Shown here piece by piece: positions 35,376-47,615 of a stretch of DNA of 64,000 nucleotides; position 1 is the first letter of the stretch, and every line of letters starts with the position of its first letter. The DNA lies in NCBI GenBank assembly GCA_018296165.2, contig JACKQL020000008.1, forward strand, positions 372,001-436,000, written 5' to 3'. Under the pieces are notes generated by a model. The model had not been told where the DNA came from. It was given only the letters and a program-made list of their open reading frames with translations, and did no database searches. The position numbers and the translations under genes were made by a program. Origin of the DNA: Termitomyces sp. T153. Lineage: Eukaryota; Basidiomycota; Agaricomycetes; Agaricales; Lyophyllaceae.

Positions 35376-35792
35376 CAGTCACATGACCAGTCACATGGCC
35401 CAGGGCTTGCCTGACCTGTGCATGTGACTTGTCAATGAGTCAAGCAGTCACATGCTGATCCAATTATAAAAATCCATTGTAAATGGCCTCAATCTTTGAG
35501 TCCACAGCACACAACCCATGGAAATATAACTAAAGAATAGCCCTTGGTTGGAAGTACCTGTGACTCAAAGATGGGAGGTCCACAATGAGTGGCAAGCTTG
35601 GAATAAAGGGAACAATCCAAGGGTCTGTTAAGAGGCAGTGTGGAAGGGCAACACTTGTCTGAATTATGGACAGAGAACCAATGTGGCCTGAGGGTTGAAA
35701 CTGGGACTAGCGAATAGGGAAAGCAACAGAAAATAAAGGAAAACCATAAGGAGAGAGAATGGGGCAGAGGGGCAATGGGACATCCCCTGACA
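35376..35792 (-). repeat. LTR related to element F (divergent)
   Basis: 35640-35792 matches the LTR of element F (CACTTGTCTGAATTAT, GACAGAGAA, and the terminal CCCCTGACA), in the same orientation. The lower part down to 35376 does not align clearly, so either this is a related family or that boundary is wrong. It contains a short direct repeat of CATGACCAGTCA near 35370-35395. Confidence 0.55.
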
Positions 35793-35879
35793 CTTTGTAC
35801 TGTTGACAATATCCTGAAACTTGTTATACCACTGCTATCAAAGAGCATGGAGTATTGCCTTCTGACAGCTTGGAAGGCC

Positions 35880-37591
35880 AAACCTTCTCTTTGTTTGCTC
35901 TAGGCCAAGGATGTTGCTCATCCTTAACTAGCTTCAAAAGTGGCACTACCCTTGCATACTTGTCATGCAAGGCCATTAGACAAATCTCTGATTTATCTGG
36001 AATGTTTAACTATGTAGGATAACATTCCATCTGCATCTTATTTCACTCCACAAGTATTCAAACTTGCCAGGCTCAGATTTTGACCTCTGTAGCCATTCTA
36101 TATACTTTGGCAACAGGGGTTGCTCTTCTTACACCTTCTTACACCTTCTTACCTTATCAGGTCTGGAATGACCTGGTTCTATTCTTGTGGCATATGCAGA
36201 TCATAGGCCCATATGAGGGTCAGCTTTGGGATAGGTCTGTTCCAAATCCTTTGTTTTCTTGCTTTGGAAGGATTAGTCTGATCCTTCTTGCCTGCCTGCC
36301 ATGCTACCTCCACTCTTTAGGTACTTGTATAGCTAGTTTTGATGCCTTGGAGAGCCATGCTCTTTTCTCTCCATCTTGAAGAGTACTTGATACTCTTCCT
36401 CCAGGATTAGCAGGGACAGATAATTGTTGGGAAGGCTATTAGCTGCCTGCAGCCCATTCTCATCCTCTGCTTCTTTCATAGTGGGCCATCTTGGTCCACC
36501 AGATAATCAGGGTCACTTGTCATGCTACTTCTCCACTGTGCATAAGCACTACACATGTCCATCTGCATCCTACAGCTCCAGTTTATGAGCTGTAGTAGGT
36601 ACTCTGTCAATGACCACTTAGTCATTCTGGAAGTCAAGAAGGACATTGTGTGCCCTCATGAACAGTGTTCCTATGATCATGTCATAGCAATCAAAATTAG
36701 CAATGTCCACACAGACATTGCAATACTTGCCAGGGACCTCCATAGTTATTCTGGCCCCATGGTTTACTATAGAACAACTTCCATTCATTCCAAGCTGCAG
36801 GATGATTGGTGTGGCCAATGGAGCCACACACATCCCAGCCACATGGGCAAACAATGACATGAGTGCTCTCCAAATCCCATAATGTTTATGCCTTGTAGCT
36901 GTTAACATCTACTTGAGTGACAAGATACTCTTTGCCTCATGCAAGCAGCACTGGCTGCTCCATAGCATTCTTTGCCACCATAATCCATATATTGTGTATT
37001 TGAACCTTGTTACTAGGTTCTTGCACCCTATGCTCAGTGGCAGGAACTTTGGTGAGGGCAAACAGTCCCTTACTCTTACTGCTCTGGGTATAGTAGTTGT
37101 TTTTGTATGTCTCTAACTTGACATACTTCTCCTCTTCAGCCTGAGTCCCATTGGACTCATCTGCTTGTTCACTGTTAATGTTGCCAGGATCTTCATCCTG
37201 CTCATTGTTGGCATCTCCCATATCAAAGGGAGCAGCAGTGTGTGCTGCTTGTACAAACATATGAGGAGCTGGTTTGCCTGGCTCTCTGCATTCTTAGGCA
37301 AAGTAACCAACTTTCCCACACTTGTAGCAAGTAGCAGATTGTCTTGCATCGTTGCTTGGTTGGCCTGATGCTATGGCCAACACATTCTTTCCTGTGGCAA
37401 GATATTTACTCACTACCTGCACTGCTTCTGCAGGTTGAGGAGGGTCTTGGCTCACATTGACCTGCAGAGGCACAGACTTGGAGGCCACACATGCAGCTGG
37501 CCTCCCCATCAGTCTAGATGGCTGTAGGTGAGCATTGTGTCCTACCAGCTCTGTTTGTTTTGCAAAGGCAGTCCCAAGCCTTGGAGACTGT
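35880..37591 (-). pseudogene. Element E protease region and gag C terminus with zinc knuckle
   Basis: 37509 down to 37294 ends in CYKCGKVGYFA, a nucleocapsid knuckle in which the His is replaced by Tyr and a stop (TAA) follows before the last Cys. 37260 to 36937 is an acidic linker. 36908 to 36618 carries a retropepsin C-terminal half (ANFDCYDMIIGTLFMRAH, the IIGxxFM hydrophobic-Gly motif). Below 36600 the frame is lost, although short collinear pieces persist to about 35880. Confidence 0.65.
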
Positions 37592-38713
37592 TGATGTGCT
37601 CCTATGCTGCCTAGTGCCAGGCAGAAAACCTAAAAAGAGGACCTAACACTAGTCACTAGATAGGGTAGCTGGCAGTAGGAAGTTAATAGTTGAGGGCGAG
37701 TCAGTAACTGTCCCAGAGAACTAGAGCAAAAGTTGTGTTGTGGAGTGAAGTTGAGAGAAGTCACTATTGCTAGCGGAAGTTGCTAGTGACAATAAGGAAA
37801 GAAAAAGGGTAAAGACAAGTAACATTGCTAAGACAAAGCACCCTCCTAACAGAGGTAGTGGAGAGTGAGGGAATAGGGTAGAGATGGGGAAAGGCAGTAA
37901 CAGGAAGACTAAAAATCAAGGGACAAATATAAACTGGTTGCTAGCCATAGTCACTAGCATTGCTAAGTTGGATTAATTAAAATAGGCACCCACAGTTGGC
38001 ACCACACTAAGTTGAGGTTGAAGTCAAGAAGGCTTATTGCTAAGCCTGAGTCAAAGGCAATAGAAGAGCAAAAGAAGCAAAGTGAAATCTCTTGCTGGTA
38101 AGCTCAAAGATAGCAGTTCTCTAATTGTTCCCTTCTCTAGTGTCTATGTACAGTCAGTATTTATACATTTCAAAGTATAGTATGGGAAAGTAAACAAATA
38201 GGCACTACCAGCGACAGTGTTTGTCACTGTGTTTATAGTGCATACAAGGTGTCAGTCTGTAACTAAGTGAAAAATCATAGGCAAAGTCTTGGCGGCACCT
38301 AATTGTGAATGAAACCAAAAAGAAATGAGTCCGATGTCAATATCTAAAGCATAGATGCCATTCAAGTAGATTGGTAAGCTTGGCAAAAGAAATGATAGTA
38401 AAAAGGTATGCATCTGATAATTTGTCCATATATAGTAAGAGAATGCCATTTTGTCACTAGAGTCGCTAAGGTCGCTAATAATCATCACTAGGGAGGGTCT
38501 AGGCCTTGATGATTTAGGCCCAAGTTCCAGGCTCCACATGATGTTTCTTGTGATCGGTAAGTCTCATGGTCACTAAAGTCTCATGCTTCAGTCCAATCCT
38601 CAGGCTAGGTCTCGTGTACTGAGTGTTGTGACTTGTATCAGATTCAAGGTAGTCAGCTGCCACTAAGTCTGAAATGCCAAAAAATGGTGCTCAGCAATAA
38701 CTGGGGCTCATCA
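37592..38713 (-). repeat. Solo LTR, family D, inverted, inserted in element E gag
   Basis: A 1122-bp LTR in - orientation (reads TGATGAGCCCC to GGAGCACATCA on the - strand) with a 4-bp duplication CTGT (37588-37591 and 38714-38717). It has a TATAAATA box (- strand, 38159-38166). Removing 1122+4 bp puts the gag frame of 38718-39031 back in register with that of 37294-37509. This is the second independent case of a 4-bp target site for this family. Confidence 0.88.
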
Positions 38714-38717
38714 CTGT

Positions 38718-39109
38718 ACTGCTGCTAGCAACAGATTATGTCTAGCCCAACCCTTCATGCTGCACTCTAAGTAGTGTGCTGCAATCTCAAGACTGTTTTT
38801 GTAGGCCTTAGCCTCTGAAACAAATTCATCCATGGTATTCACTTTGGAAGCAAGTTCACTATTGCATATTAATGCAACAAGCATGTCAGAGGGTATCCCC
38901 TCTAAAAACTGCTCACAAATTGTGAATTTGTCAGGGAACACAATCATGTTTTGAGCAAGGTCCAGCAAGGCATCATGGGAAGCCTCCCTCCTCGATTGCA
39001 TACACTGCATTGCAGAATGTGTCACAAGCATCCTGCATTGTAAAGGGTTGTATAAACTAATTGTACAGTCTAAGGATCACATCCTCAAAACTCCAGTGGG
39101 ACTGGGTCC
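38718..39109 (-). pseudogene. Element E capsid region
   Basis: Reads SFEDVILRLYN, then a stop, FIQPFTMQDA and LDLAQNMIVFPDKFTICEQFLEGIP, a Ty3-type gag capsid pattern. It is cut at 39109 by another insertion. Confidence 0.7.
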
Positions 39110-40087
39110 TGTTGACATGGATTACATGTTGCAGGTATCATTTTCAGTATGCCCATGGCTAGAAAGTCCATAAGGATTAGAACTTTCTTGCTTTCATGCT
39201 GATACAATGGGCAAAAACAATGTATTGAATTTAAATACACTAAATACATGAGAACAAAGTAAAAACTATAGAAAGTGCAGTGAGAAAGCCCAGAATTGGT
39301 CTCAAAAATAGATGGAAGGCTTGTCAGGCCTAAGAAAAAGATGAGGAGGACAAGGAAGAAGATAGTCAGGATACAGACTGGTAAGGAAAGAGGTCCTGCA
39401 TCAAGTATGGTAGAGAATGCCCAGGGAATGGCATGGAACAGGGCTTGTGATGCCATCATGGGGCTGATCAGAGCCAGGGATACAAAGCCAACAAAGAAAT
39501 GGCTGAAATACAAGAAGACCAAGATCACTGAGATCACCAAGTGATCTGACTGCTGGAGAATGCTGGAAATAAGAGTAAGAGGGTCAAACATGGGAAAAAC
39601 ACATTGTTCAGAGGGAGAAACACACAGGATAGCATGGGGAAGGAATTGTTGACCACTGGAAAAGCATGGGAGAAGGTCCAGAGGGCAAGAACCATGGGAA
39701 AGGCTGGTGAAAAAGGGACAAAGTCAGGAAAAACAAAGATTAGTTCAGGAAAAGGGGGAAATACACATGACTGGCATCACAGATGATGACAGTGGTCTGT
39801 GTGCAGAGGGAGGAGTATAAATAGAAAAGGGGACAAAGATTGAAAGTCTAAGTTTTGGCATGATAGGCTCCAGGTCCCTAGTGTGTGGACTGAGGCCTCA
39901 TTTGTTACTTCAGAATGATTAGTGTTTTACATCATAGTTCCGATTGTTACAAGCCTTTGGCCATTATAAACTTAAAACCAAATTTATTAAAAACACTTTA
40001 AAAACCTATTACCATGTAATCTATTGTGTATACAAGGGATAGTAAGCCTTGAATCTTGTGTTAAATCATATGAAAAGCACATCAACA
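39110..40087. repeat. Putative LTR or other insertion in element E
   Basis: 978 bp bounded by TGTTGA and TCAACA (a 6-bp inverted terminus). It interrupts the capsid-related - strand sequence and contains a + strand TATAAATA at about 39815-39822. No internal domains. No target duplication was found, so the boundaries are tentative. Confidence 0.4.
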
Positions 40088-41877
40088 CCTATCCCCTGCA
40101 TATTGGGCTACTGTGTAAAATATGCAGATACTCATCAACTAGCCTTCAAATTCACTGAACTTGGCTGACTCAGCATAGGGGGTGATTGTCTTAGATGAAT
40201 CACTTTGCCTAGGCTTAAGTCCATCTGAGATTGCCAGTTAGACCACAAGCAACTGCTCCATCACCACCCTCAGACAATTGTGCATTGTTTGCTGGTGATA
40301 TTCATGGGCCTCTCCCACTTTTGGAGTAGCAAATCATCCATGATGTTGTGGAGGCATTGAAAACCTCTGCAGCTGTCTCTTGGGGAGGATTGTAGTCCTG
40401 CTCCTTCCAGCTCTTTAGACTGTGTCTTTCTCTCTGTAACCCTCTGGAGAATCATTCAATCCTCCCAGGTCTGAGGGTCCCCACCTGAGGGTAGTGACAG
40501 CCCTTGACCTGGATGAGGTGGTCCTCATCCAGGTCCTCCATCACCTCCTCTGGGGACAGGTGGTTCCTGTTGTGGCATTGGTGGTAGTGTGGAGGCTGAG
40601 TTGCCTCCAGGTGAAGCCTGTCCTAGGTCTCCACCACTTCCCACCAGATAGCTAGACCAACTCAGAGAGTTACTCCCTCCTTGCTCAGCCTGTCTCTGAT
40701 GATTTCTAGTCCCAGCATGCATGTGTTCTGCTGGGGAGCAAAAGGTCTCGCTCCTCAAACTTTACTGGCCAGAGATGTTCAGGGAGAATGTACCTGTCAG
40801 GCCAAGCATCATGTGCAGTGTTTTCTTAGAACACCACTCCCTAGTCATCCATAAAAGACTGTCCAAAGTCCTCCAGATCACCATTATGATATTGCTGTAA
40901 TGTGATTCTGTCCTCCCATGTCAATGCTCTTCACATAGGCCTAGTGGGTCTCCATCACACCATAGGCTGTTTAACAGTTATAACCAACCTGGCCTCTGTT
41001 GATGCCAGGTCAGTTGCAACCAGCATTCCTAACCTCTGGCAGTCTACAGCAGCCTGTCTTGCTATGTAGTCTCATGGTATTTTGCCAGGCTGTTGTGGTG
41101 CCTGAAGTAGGGTCAATGCCTCATTGACTGGAGAGAGTGGGGGTAACAGTTTCTCCACCCACAAATGGTGAAGGCATTGCAGATGGTGCCTGGAATCCTT
41201 GCTGCTTCTTCCTGTGCAAGCAGTCTGCTACCTCCTGTGCTAAAAAAAGCATGTAAAGTTCCACAAACTTTATTGGATCAGTTGAAATGATCCCTTCTCC
41301 TAGTGACTGCTGGATTGCTATATGTTTAGCCACTCTTGCAGCTAACCATTGCTGGGTTGAGGCCTTAGGGACTTCAACCTGACCCTGCCAGAACACTAGC
41401 ACCCCTCCTGCAGAGGATGTCATCAGCTTCACTCTCAGTTTCTAAGGTGTCTCTGACATCCTCTGGAATTGTTTCTATGAATGTTGATAGTCCCACTGCC
41501 CTTATACTCAGTGTTGGCCCAGCTTGCAATTGTACAGGGACACAAGCCCTAGGAAATTCATCATCCATACTCTTCAGCAAGGTAATCACTAGAGAGGAGC
41601 CATGAAGATCTCCCATGGTCACAGGGAAGGATCTCAGACCTTCCACTTGCAATGCTGTGGGTGCATACAAAGGGGTTTTTCCTTTGCTCACCATCACCAC
41701 TGTGTCATCCAGCTCTACCTTTGGGTACAACTGGATAGAGAGCACTTGTGTGCCCTCAGCTGTGGTGCCTGTCTGACTATCTAATAGTGGTCAAATGGGA
41801 GTAGCTGCTGGCAGCCCTCTTGGCATCACACTACTCTCTCTCCCCATGCCATGGTGTAACATGACAAGATCTGACAT
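40088..41877 (-). pseudogene. Element E gag N-terminal region
   Basis: Starts at an ATG read on the - strand (41877-41875; MSDLVMLHHGMG). It carries a stop near 41790, then a 123-codon open stretch (41745-41374), a shifted 103-codon stretch (41432-41121) and a Pro/Gly/Ser-rich stretch (40758-40525) typical of the low-complexity linker before Ty3 capsids. It is collinear with the capsid below. The product is inferred from position. Confidence 0.5.
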
Positions 41878-42083
41878 TTTGTGTGGAGCACTCTGCAGTG
41901 CTCCATTGAACTCTGATTCAAACCTAGGCCCAAACACCTGACCTTCCATAGTCACAATGGTGCCCAATGAGGAAGGTGACCATCAAAATCTTAACATTTT
42001 GATTGCAGCTAGCGGCAGTGAACCTCTTTTCTGAAGTTTGGCTTCTGCTTCACAAATGTTTGACTCAAAAAATGTAATGTTTC

Positions 42084-42302
42084 TGTTACAGGTTGTGCAA
42101 CTTATGGTTCACACTCTGTGAGTCAAAACCAGTCATGATTCTGTTCTATGAAATATGAAGTAAGGTGCTGCCTTACATAATTATAGTAATTGTAATTATA
42201 GGTAGTGTCATGTGATGCTACTGTATATTGATGATATGATAATAATAATAAGTACTGTATAGTAGTGTACACTTAAGGGTGAGTAATGGACACTTCATTA
42301 CA
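42084..42302. repeat. 219-bp dispersed repeat, copy 2
   Basis: TGTTACAGG to TTCATTACA, closely matching 8658-8875 in the same orientation. Flanking 5-mers GTTTC and ATTTG do not match, so no target duplication is proven. Confidence 0.7.
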
Positions 42303-43105
42303 ATTTGTCAAAAAATAAGCTTGGATTGTTGTACTAGGATGCCAATTTGACTACTGCAAACCTGAGTCTTTGAGTACAATACACTGTGTATATTTATCAT
42401 GTCATTATTAACTGTGTTTTTTTTTCCAAGTTGTAACAGGGTGAGTGTTACTACTAGCCTGAGCAGTACTATAAGTTATTTGGTAAGAATTTTGGCTTCA
42501 ACTCAAACACACTGACCCAGCAATACTAGTAATTGAACTCTGACCCATGGCTGTGCCACTTGACTTGTCAAAATTTGACTTCCCATTGATTTCCAGTGTG
42601 AGTACCAGTATTATGATTTTACTTATCATGGTTGTATTGATATATCCATGTACCTATGCTGTAAAAGACAATGAATATGGTCAGTGCATCAGTATTGACA
42701 TGCCAGCAACTGCCAAGTCAGTGCACACTGAGATAATCATATCTGGAAGTTTCACTTGAAGTTTGAGTCACTGACAGCAGCCTCAGGCTCAGGCTTCAAC
42801 TTGAAGTTCAGAGGCTCAGGAACTTGAAGCTTAAAGTCATGCACACCAGCAATGTGCATAAACCATAACCTTTGCCATAAAGGTCAAAAAACATCTGTTC
42901 AGCCTCAACCAGAAAAAGTTTCTGCTAGCAGGAACTTGGACTTGAACTTAACCCTACTAACTGGTTTGATTCATTACCCCTACACTTAGGCAGCAGCAGC
43001 ACAACCATGACCATGACACTGTTAACTTCAAGTTGAAACTTGAACTACGATCATGATGCTTGTTCAAATTACACTCACTTCAAATTGAACCTGAATGCTA
43101 GCAAG
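42303..43105. other. No gene seen
   Basis: AT-rich, CpG-poor. It has many short copies of the word CTTGAAG and its complement (near 42760-42960), giving local inverted repeats. No recognised domain. Confidence 0.5.
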
Positions 43106-43546
43106 TGTAAGGGTGACCTCTGGAGGCTGTGGCTCAATCACACAGCTGGCAAAGGGAAATCCAAAGTCTATTCAGTACTGTACAGTGTCTACTGGAATAA
43201 CTACTCACCTGGCAAAGGGAAATCCAAAGAGAACAAGTCTGGGGATTCCCTAGGCCAGGTGTGATGCTTCAGAGGCTTCAGAAGCATGAGAAACAACTGT
43301 ACAGTATGACAGAGAAAAGAGACACAAGTGATGTGTCAGCAATTGGTCAGCAGTTACATAAGCCAGTGGCAGTGTCAGAGGGGCCACACTTGTCTGAATT
43401 ATTGACAGAGAATCGGTGCAGCCTGAGGGCTGAACCTAGAACCAATAGATAGGGAAAAGGAAGGAGAATAAAGTAAAACTATAATGGAGCAAATCTGACA
43501 AGAACTGGAGAAGGAGAAGGGGAAACAAGTGAGACGTCCCCTGACA
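43106..43546 (-). repeat. 3' LTR of element F
   Basis: 441 bp, ending TGACA at 43546 (element start in - reading TGTCAGGGGAC). It contains a 21-bp exact direct repeat starting CTGGCAAAGGGAAATCC (43146-43166 and 43209-43229). It is preceded on the - strand by a polypurine tract (GAAGGGGGGTGA) at about 43547-43560. Confidence 0.92.
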
Positions 43547-43635
43547 TCACCCCCCTTCTAGCATGCAGCGTCTCGACATACTGAGTAGAAAAAGTTGTGG
43601 ACTGCCCAATCAATTGCTGAGACAGGGTAGATGCC

Positions 43636-46600
43636 TCAGATTGCCTTAAGTGCATTGGGGTGCCTGCAGTAGAAGTCCCGGATCAACACCGATGTGTGTA
43701 CACTGGCCTGTAGTTCCCAAGAAATGTCTTCAATGCCATACCCCTTCCACTTCACCTTGAACTGTAGCCTACCCCAGAACATCCTGCTATCAAGAATTTC
43801 TTCCACCTCATACTCCTCCTCATCGTTCACTAGGACAGGTGGCGGTGGTGCATTAGGACAATGGCCAGGGATAGGGTCATCTGGCGCTGGGAACAGCTTG
43901 ACTACATTGAAGACTGGATGCAGTCGACGCAAGCCTGCAGGGAGCTTGAGCCGGTATGCCAACGGCCCTACCTTCTTCTCCACCACAAAGGGTCCAAGAT
44001 GGCGATGGGACAGCTTCTGTGATGGTCTTGTAGTCTTTATGTCTGAACTGTCCAGGTACACCCGGTCTCCAGGCTTGTATATAGGAGCTGGTGTCTGCCG
44101 CTGGTCATAGTACCGTGCCATGTCCTCCTTTGCTTTGACCAATGCCGCCTTCACCTCCTCCTGTGCCTTCTTCATCCTGTCTACAAATTCATTCACTGAG
44201 TCATTTTCTGAAGGCCATGCTCGAGGTTCAAATCCCATGCGAGGATGCTGACCAGTGTCCAGGAAGAAGGGAGTCATCTGAGTGGAAGAGTAAACGTGAT
44301 TGTTGTACTGGAACTCCGCATCTGGAAGGAGCTCATCTCAGTCGTCTTGCCTCTCATTGCAAAACAGACAAAGATACTGCTCCAGTTCCTGATTAACATG
44401 TTCTGTCTGTCCATCTGACTGAGGGTGATAGGCGGTGGTAGTGTGGAGCTTCACTCCAAGCAAACGGTACAGCTCCCGAGTAAATTCTGCCACAAACTGA
44501 GGGCCTCAATCAGAGACGTACCCATCAGATAGACCGTGGAGTTTCTAGACATTCTTCCAATACAGATTAGCTGCTCCCAGGGCTGAGCAGGTGGTGTGAG
44601 TAAGGATAAAGTGGGCTCATTTACCATAAAGGTCCACCACCACCATTACAGCATCATAGCCATGAGCATCTGGGAGTTCCACAATGAAGTCTACTGAAGC
44701 AACACTCCAACAGGCAGCTGGAATGGGGAGAGGGTGGAGCTGACCCATGGGTGGCTGGCAACGAGGCTTGGTGCGGAAACAGAGGTCACAGGTGCTGGTG
44801 TAGGTGCTTACATACCGGGAAATCTGAGGCCACCAGTAGTTCTGGGACACCAGTTCTAGTGTCTTCCATCTGCCTGGATGCCCAGCTACGTGTGAGTCAT
44901 GGTGTTGCTCCACAATGCGTCGATGAAGTTCTGGAATGTTAGGGACATAGATGCGTCCTCAGAAGGTTAGAAGCCCATTCTGGAGACCCCACTCATCAGC
45001 ATGTACTGACTTTACCCCACTGGCTCGTCATGCTCGCAAGGCCTGAGCAGCTTGGGCCACTGCATCCTCTTGTGCACCCTCTCGATTCCCTTGCCAAATG
45101 TCCTTGAGGATGTTTGCCTCATCCCCTTGAGCCACAATCCCTTCTAGAGCACGGATAGCAAAGAGCTCAGGCTTGAGGAGGATGATGTTGTTGTTATCAC
45201 CTGCCCCAGTGCCGTGATCAGCTTGCCTAGATAATGCGTCTGGCTTACCCATGCTCCGTCCAGTTTTGTGGTGCAGCGAGAAGTCAAAGTTAGCCAGATA
45301 CAAGGACCATCGAGCTTGGCGTCGATTAAGCTTCTTTGCCGTACGGAAGTACTCTAGGTTCTTGTGATCTGTCCAGACTTCAAACTTATGCCATGCACCC
45401 TCTAGGAAATGCCACCATTCTTCAAAGGACCAAATGATGGCCAGCATCTCCTTGTCGTGGATCTTGTAATTCCGTTCTACTGCATTAAGGCTCTTGGAGT
45501 AGAAGGCAACAGGATGCCACTTGCCATCCCCCTTAGACTGCTGAGAAAGAACCACTCCTGTGGCAAAGTCAGAGCTATCTGCTTCCACACAGAAGGGGGA
45601 GTCATTGTCAGGGAGTACAAGGACTGGCTTAGAGATCACTGCTTGCTTGAGGGCATCAAAGGCAACTCGCTGCACGGACTTCCACTGCCATGCCATGTTC
45701 TTGACAGTGAGGTCAAAAAGGGGGCGGGCGTGGTGAGAGAAATCTTGGATAAACCTCCGGTAGAAGTTAACAAAGCCTAGGAAGGCCTGTACTTCCTTTT
45801 TGTTCTTTGGCTCTGGCCACTCTGCTACACCTGCTACTTTAACCGGATCCATCTCTGCTGTTCCATGAGAGATGATCAGACCAAGGTACTTAACCTTAGT
45901 CTGCTCAAACTCACACTTCTCAGGCTTAAAATAGAGCTGGTGTTGGCAGAGGTGTTCCAAGACAATGCGTGTGATCCGACGGTGTTCCTCTAGGGTCTTG
46001 GTATAGATCAGGATATCGTCAAGATACACACAAACAACACCGTCTGCAATCAGATCACAGAAGATATCATTCATCATTGTCTGGAAGGTGGCTGGACTGT
46101 TGGTGAGGCCAAAGAACATTACCAAAGGTTCAAAGAGTCCATGATTGGTTCTGAACGCTGCTTTCCACTCATCTCCTTCCTTGATGCGCACATTGTTGTA
46201 GCCCCAATGGACATCCAACTTAGTGAAATATCGTGCGCCTCAAAGGTTGTTGACCAGTTCTGAGATGAGTGGTAGGGGGTAGCAGTTCTTTACCATCATC
46301 GCATTTAGGACTCGATAATCCTAAACCAGACGCAGAGACCCATCCTTCTTCTTAATGAAAAAGACTGGGGAGGCCATTGGAGACTTCGAGGGTCGTATTC
46401 TGCCAGAGCTAAGGTTCTCTTGCAGGAACGCATCCAGTTCATCCTGCTCACGAGGTGCAAGTGGATAGACTTTGCAACTGGAGGGTTTGGCATCCAGTAT
46501 CAGCTCAATTGCATGGTCCCATTGCTTGCGCTCTGGGAGCGAATCAAATGATGCCTTAGAAAATACATCCTTGAAGTCATGTAGATGATGCGGAACTATG

Positions 46601-47604
46601 CTGCAACAGGGTTTGGGCTGGGAATTTGCCGCAAACGCCTCGGCTAGTCTTTGAGAGGTTGTCTGACTAGCCCTGATCTCTGCTATCATAGGGGAAGGGC
46701 AGAGTCTCGTAGCATAGATCCTATCACCTACCTCAATGGTCTCGTTTGGAGACTCTGGATCTCGCATGCTGGCAAAGTCCCCTTCACATCCATCTTCCTC
46801 CTGGAGTTCACACCCAGCACCTTGGACATCCTCGTAGAGGGCCTCTCTATGAGGGAATGCCAGAGGGGGGGGATTCAGAAGGTCGAGATCCGCAAAAGGG
46901 AGATGTCCTGCGCAACAAGCACACACAGCAGTGTGCTCACGGACTTTTACTCTATGCTCCTTCCGAGCCTCCTCTGCACAGGTAAGACAACAATGAGGAC
47001 AGCGGCTCATCTTCACCTCACCCTTAGCCCAATCAATCTCAGGGTTATGTTCATGTAACCAGGTAAATCCTAAGATCATGTCTTGCTTCCCCAAACTAGT
47101 GACAGCAAAAGCAGCACGTTCTAAATGGTCCTGGTAGCAAAGCACCAGATCCACTACAGAGCGAATAGAGCCAGCTTCATTGAGTGTACCATCCACGTTG
47201 TATACAGGGATTGGATGAGAGAGGGGGCGTGTGGTGAGATGGTGTCGTTGCACATAGTCTGCATCGAGGAAGAGGCCTGTTGCTCCACTGTCAAGCAGGG
47301 CCACAATGCTCTGGACCTGTTGGGTGTCTGTCGTCTGGATTTCTACCTGTAGCTTCAAGGAGTTGATGGAAGGAGTGGAAGCAACAATGTAGCGACAGGG
47401 GAGACGGCGTTCCCAGGCAGGAATTTGGGGGCGTGGGCTAGGAGGCATATTTCCAACTGAGACTTTAGCTGGAGGTGGGTTTTGTACATCTGAGGGGGGG
47501 CTTATCATTTCAGGCATAGTATCAATAGCAGCAACAGATATATTTGATTCTATGAACAAGGGAGCAAAATGATTAGCACTAGGCAACGGGGGCATACAGG
47601 TCAT
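43636..47604 (-). pseudogene. Element F pol polyprotein (eight in-frame stops)
   Basis: One continuous 1323-codon frame. The protease has LLDSGATGLFLD near 47290. The RT runs to the intact YLDD box at about 46030. The RNase H has FCVEADSSDFA near 45590 and VWTDHKNLEYF near 45370. The integrase zinc module has HVAGHPGRWKT and CDLCFRTK (44880-44770). The integrase core has DFIVELPDAHG and TTTAYHPQSDGQTE, and the chromodomain follows (43830-43700). Stops lie at 46321, 46240, 45028, 44959, 44617, 44545, 44506 and 44338 (lowest base of each codon). Five are TGA best explained as former CGA, and the other three are also single transitions (CAG to TAG, TGG to TAG, TGG to TGA). pol is in the -1 frame relative to gag, with its first ATG 11 bp after the gag stop. 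Confidence 0.9.
43690..43840 (-). other. Chromodomain of element F
   Basis: YEVEEILDSRMFWGRLQFKV followed by KWKGYGIEDISWE. A canonical chromodomain with the Tyr and two Trp of the aromatic cage positions, at the pol C terminus. Open, without stops. Confidence 0.88.
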
Positions 47605-47615
47605 CCGCTGCCTCT

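Larger units (their letters stand above)
31097..41877 (-). mobile_element. Element E: Ty3/Gypsy retrotransposon, decayed and multiply interrupted
   Basis: Reads on the - strand from a gag start at 41877 down to integrase sequence at about 31100. Identified parts are the gag N terminus, capsid, zinc knuckle, protease, RT, RNase H, the integrase zinc domain and the core. It is interrupted by a putative LTR (39110-40087), a family-D solo LTR (37592-38713), an F-like LTR (about 35640-35792) and two family-A LTR fragments in opposite orientations (33588-35373). Its own LTRs were not recognised. Nearly devoid of CG, and every domain is damaged. Confidence 0.8.

Noticed and set aside
36121..36160. 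CTTACAC repeats as a CRISPR-like or satellite array
   Set aside because: Two to three short degenerate units, with no spacers of constant length.
39085..39591. 168-codon hydrophobic - strand open frame
   Set aside because: It spans the putative insertion boundary at 39110 and is biased to Leu/Phe/Ile, as expected from pyrimidine-rich DNA. No motif.
41883..41903. GGAGCACT-CTGC-AGTGCTCC hairpin as a terminator
   Set aside because: It lies just upstream of the gag start of a decayed retrotransposon. Hairpin terminators are not a eukaryotic signal, and the stem is only 8 bp.
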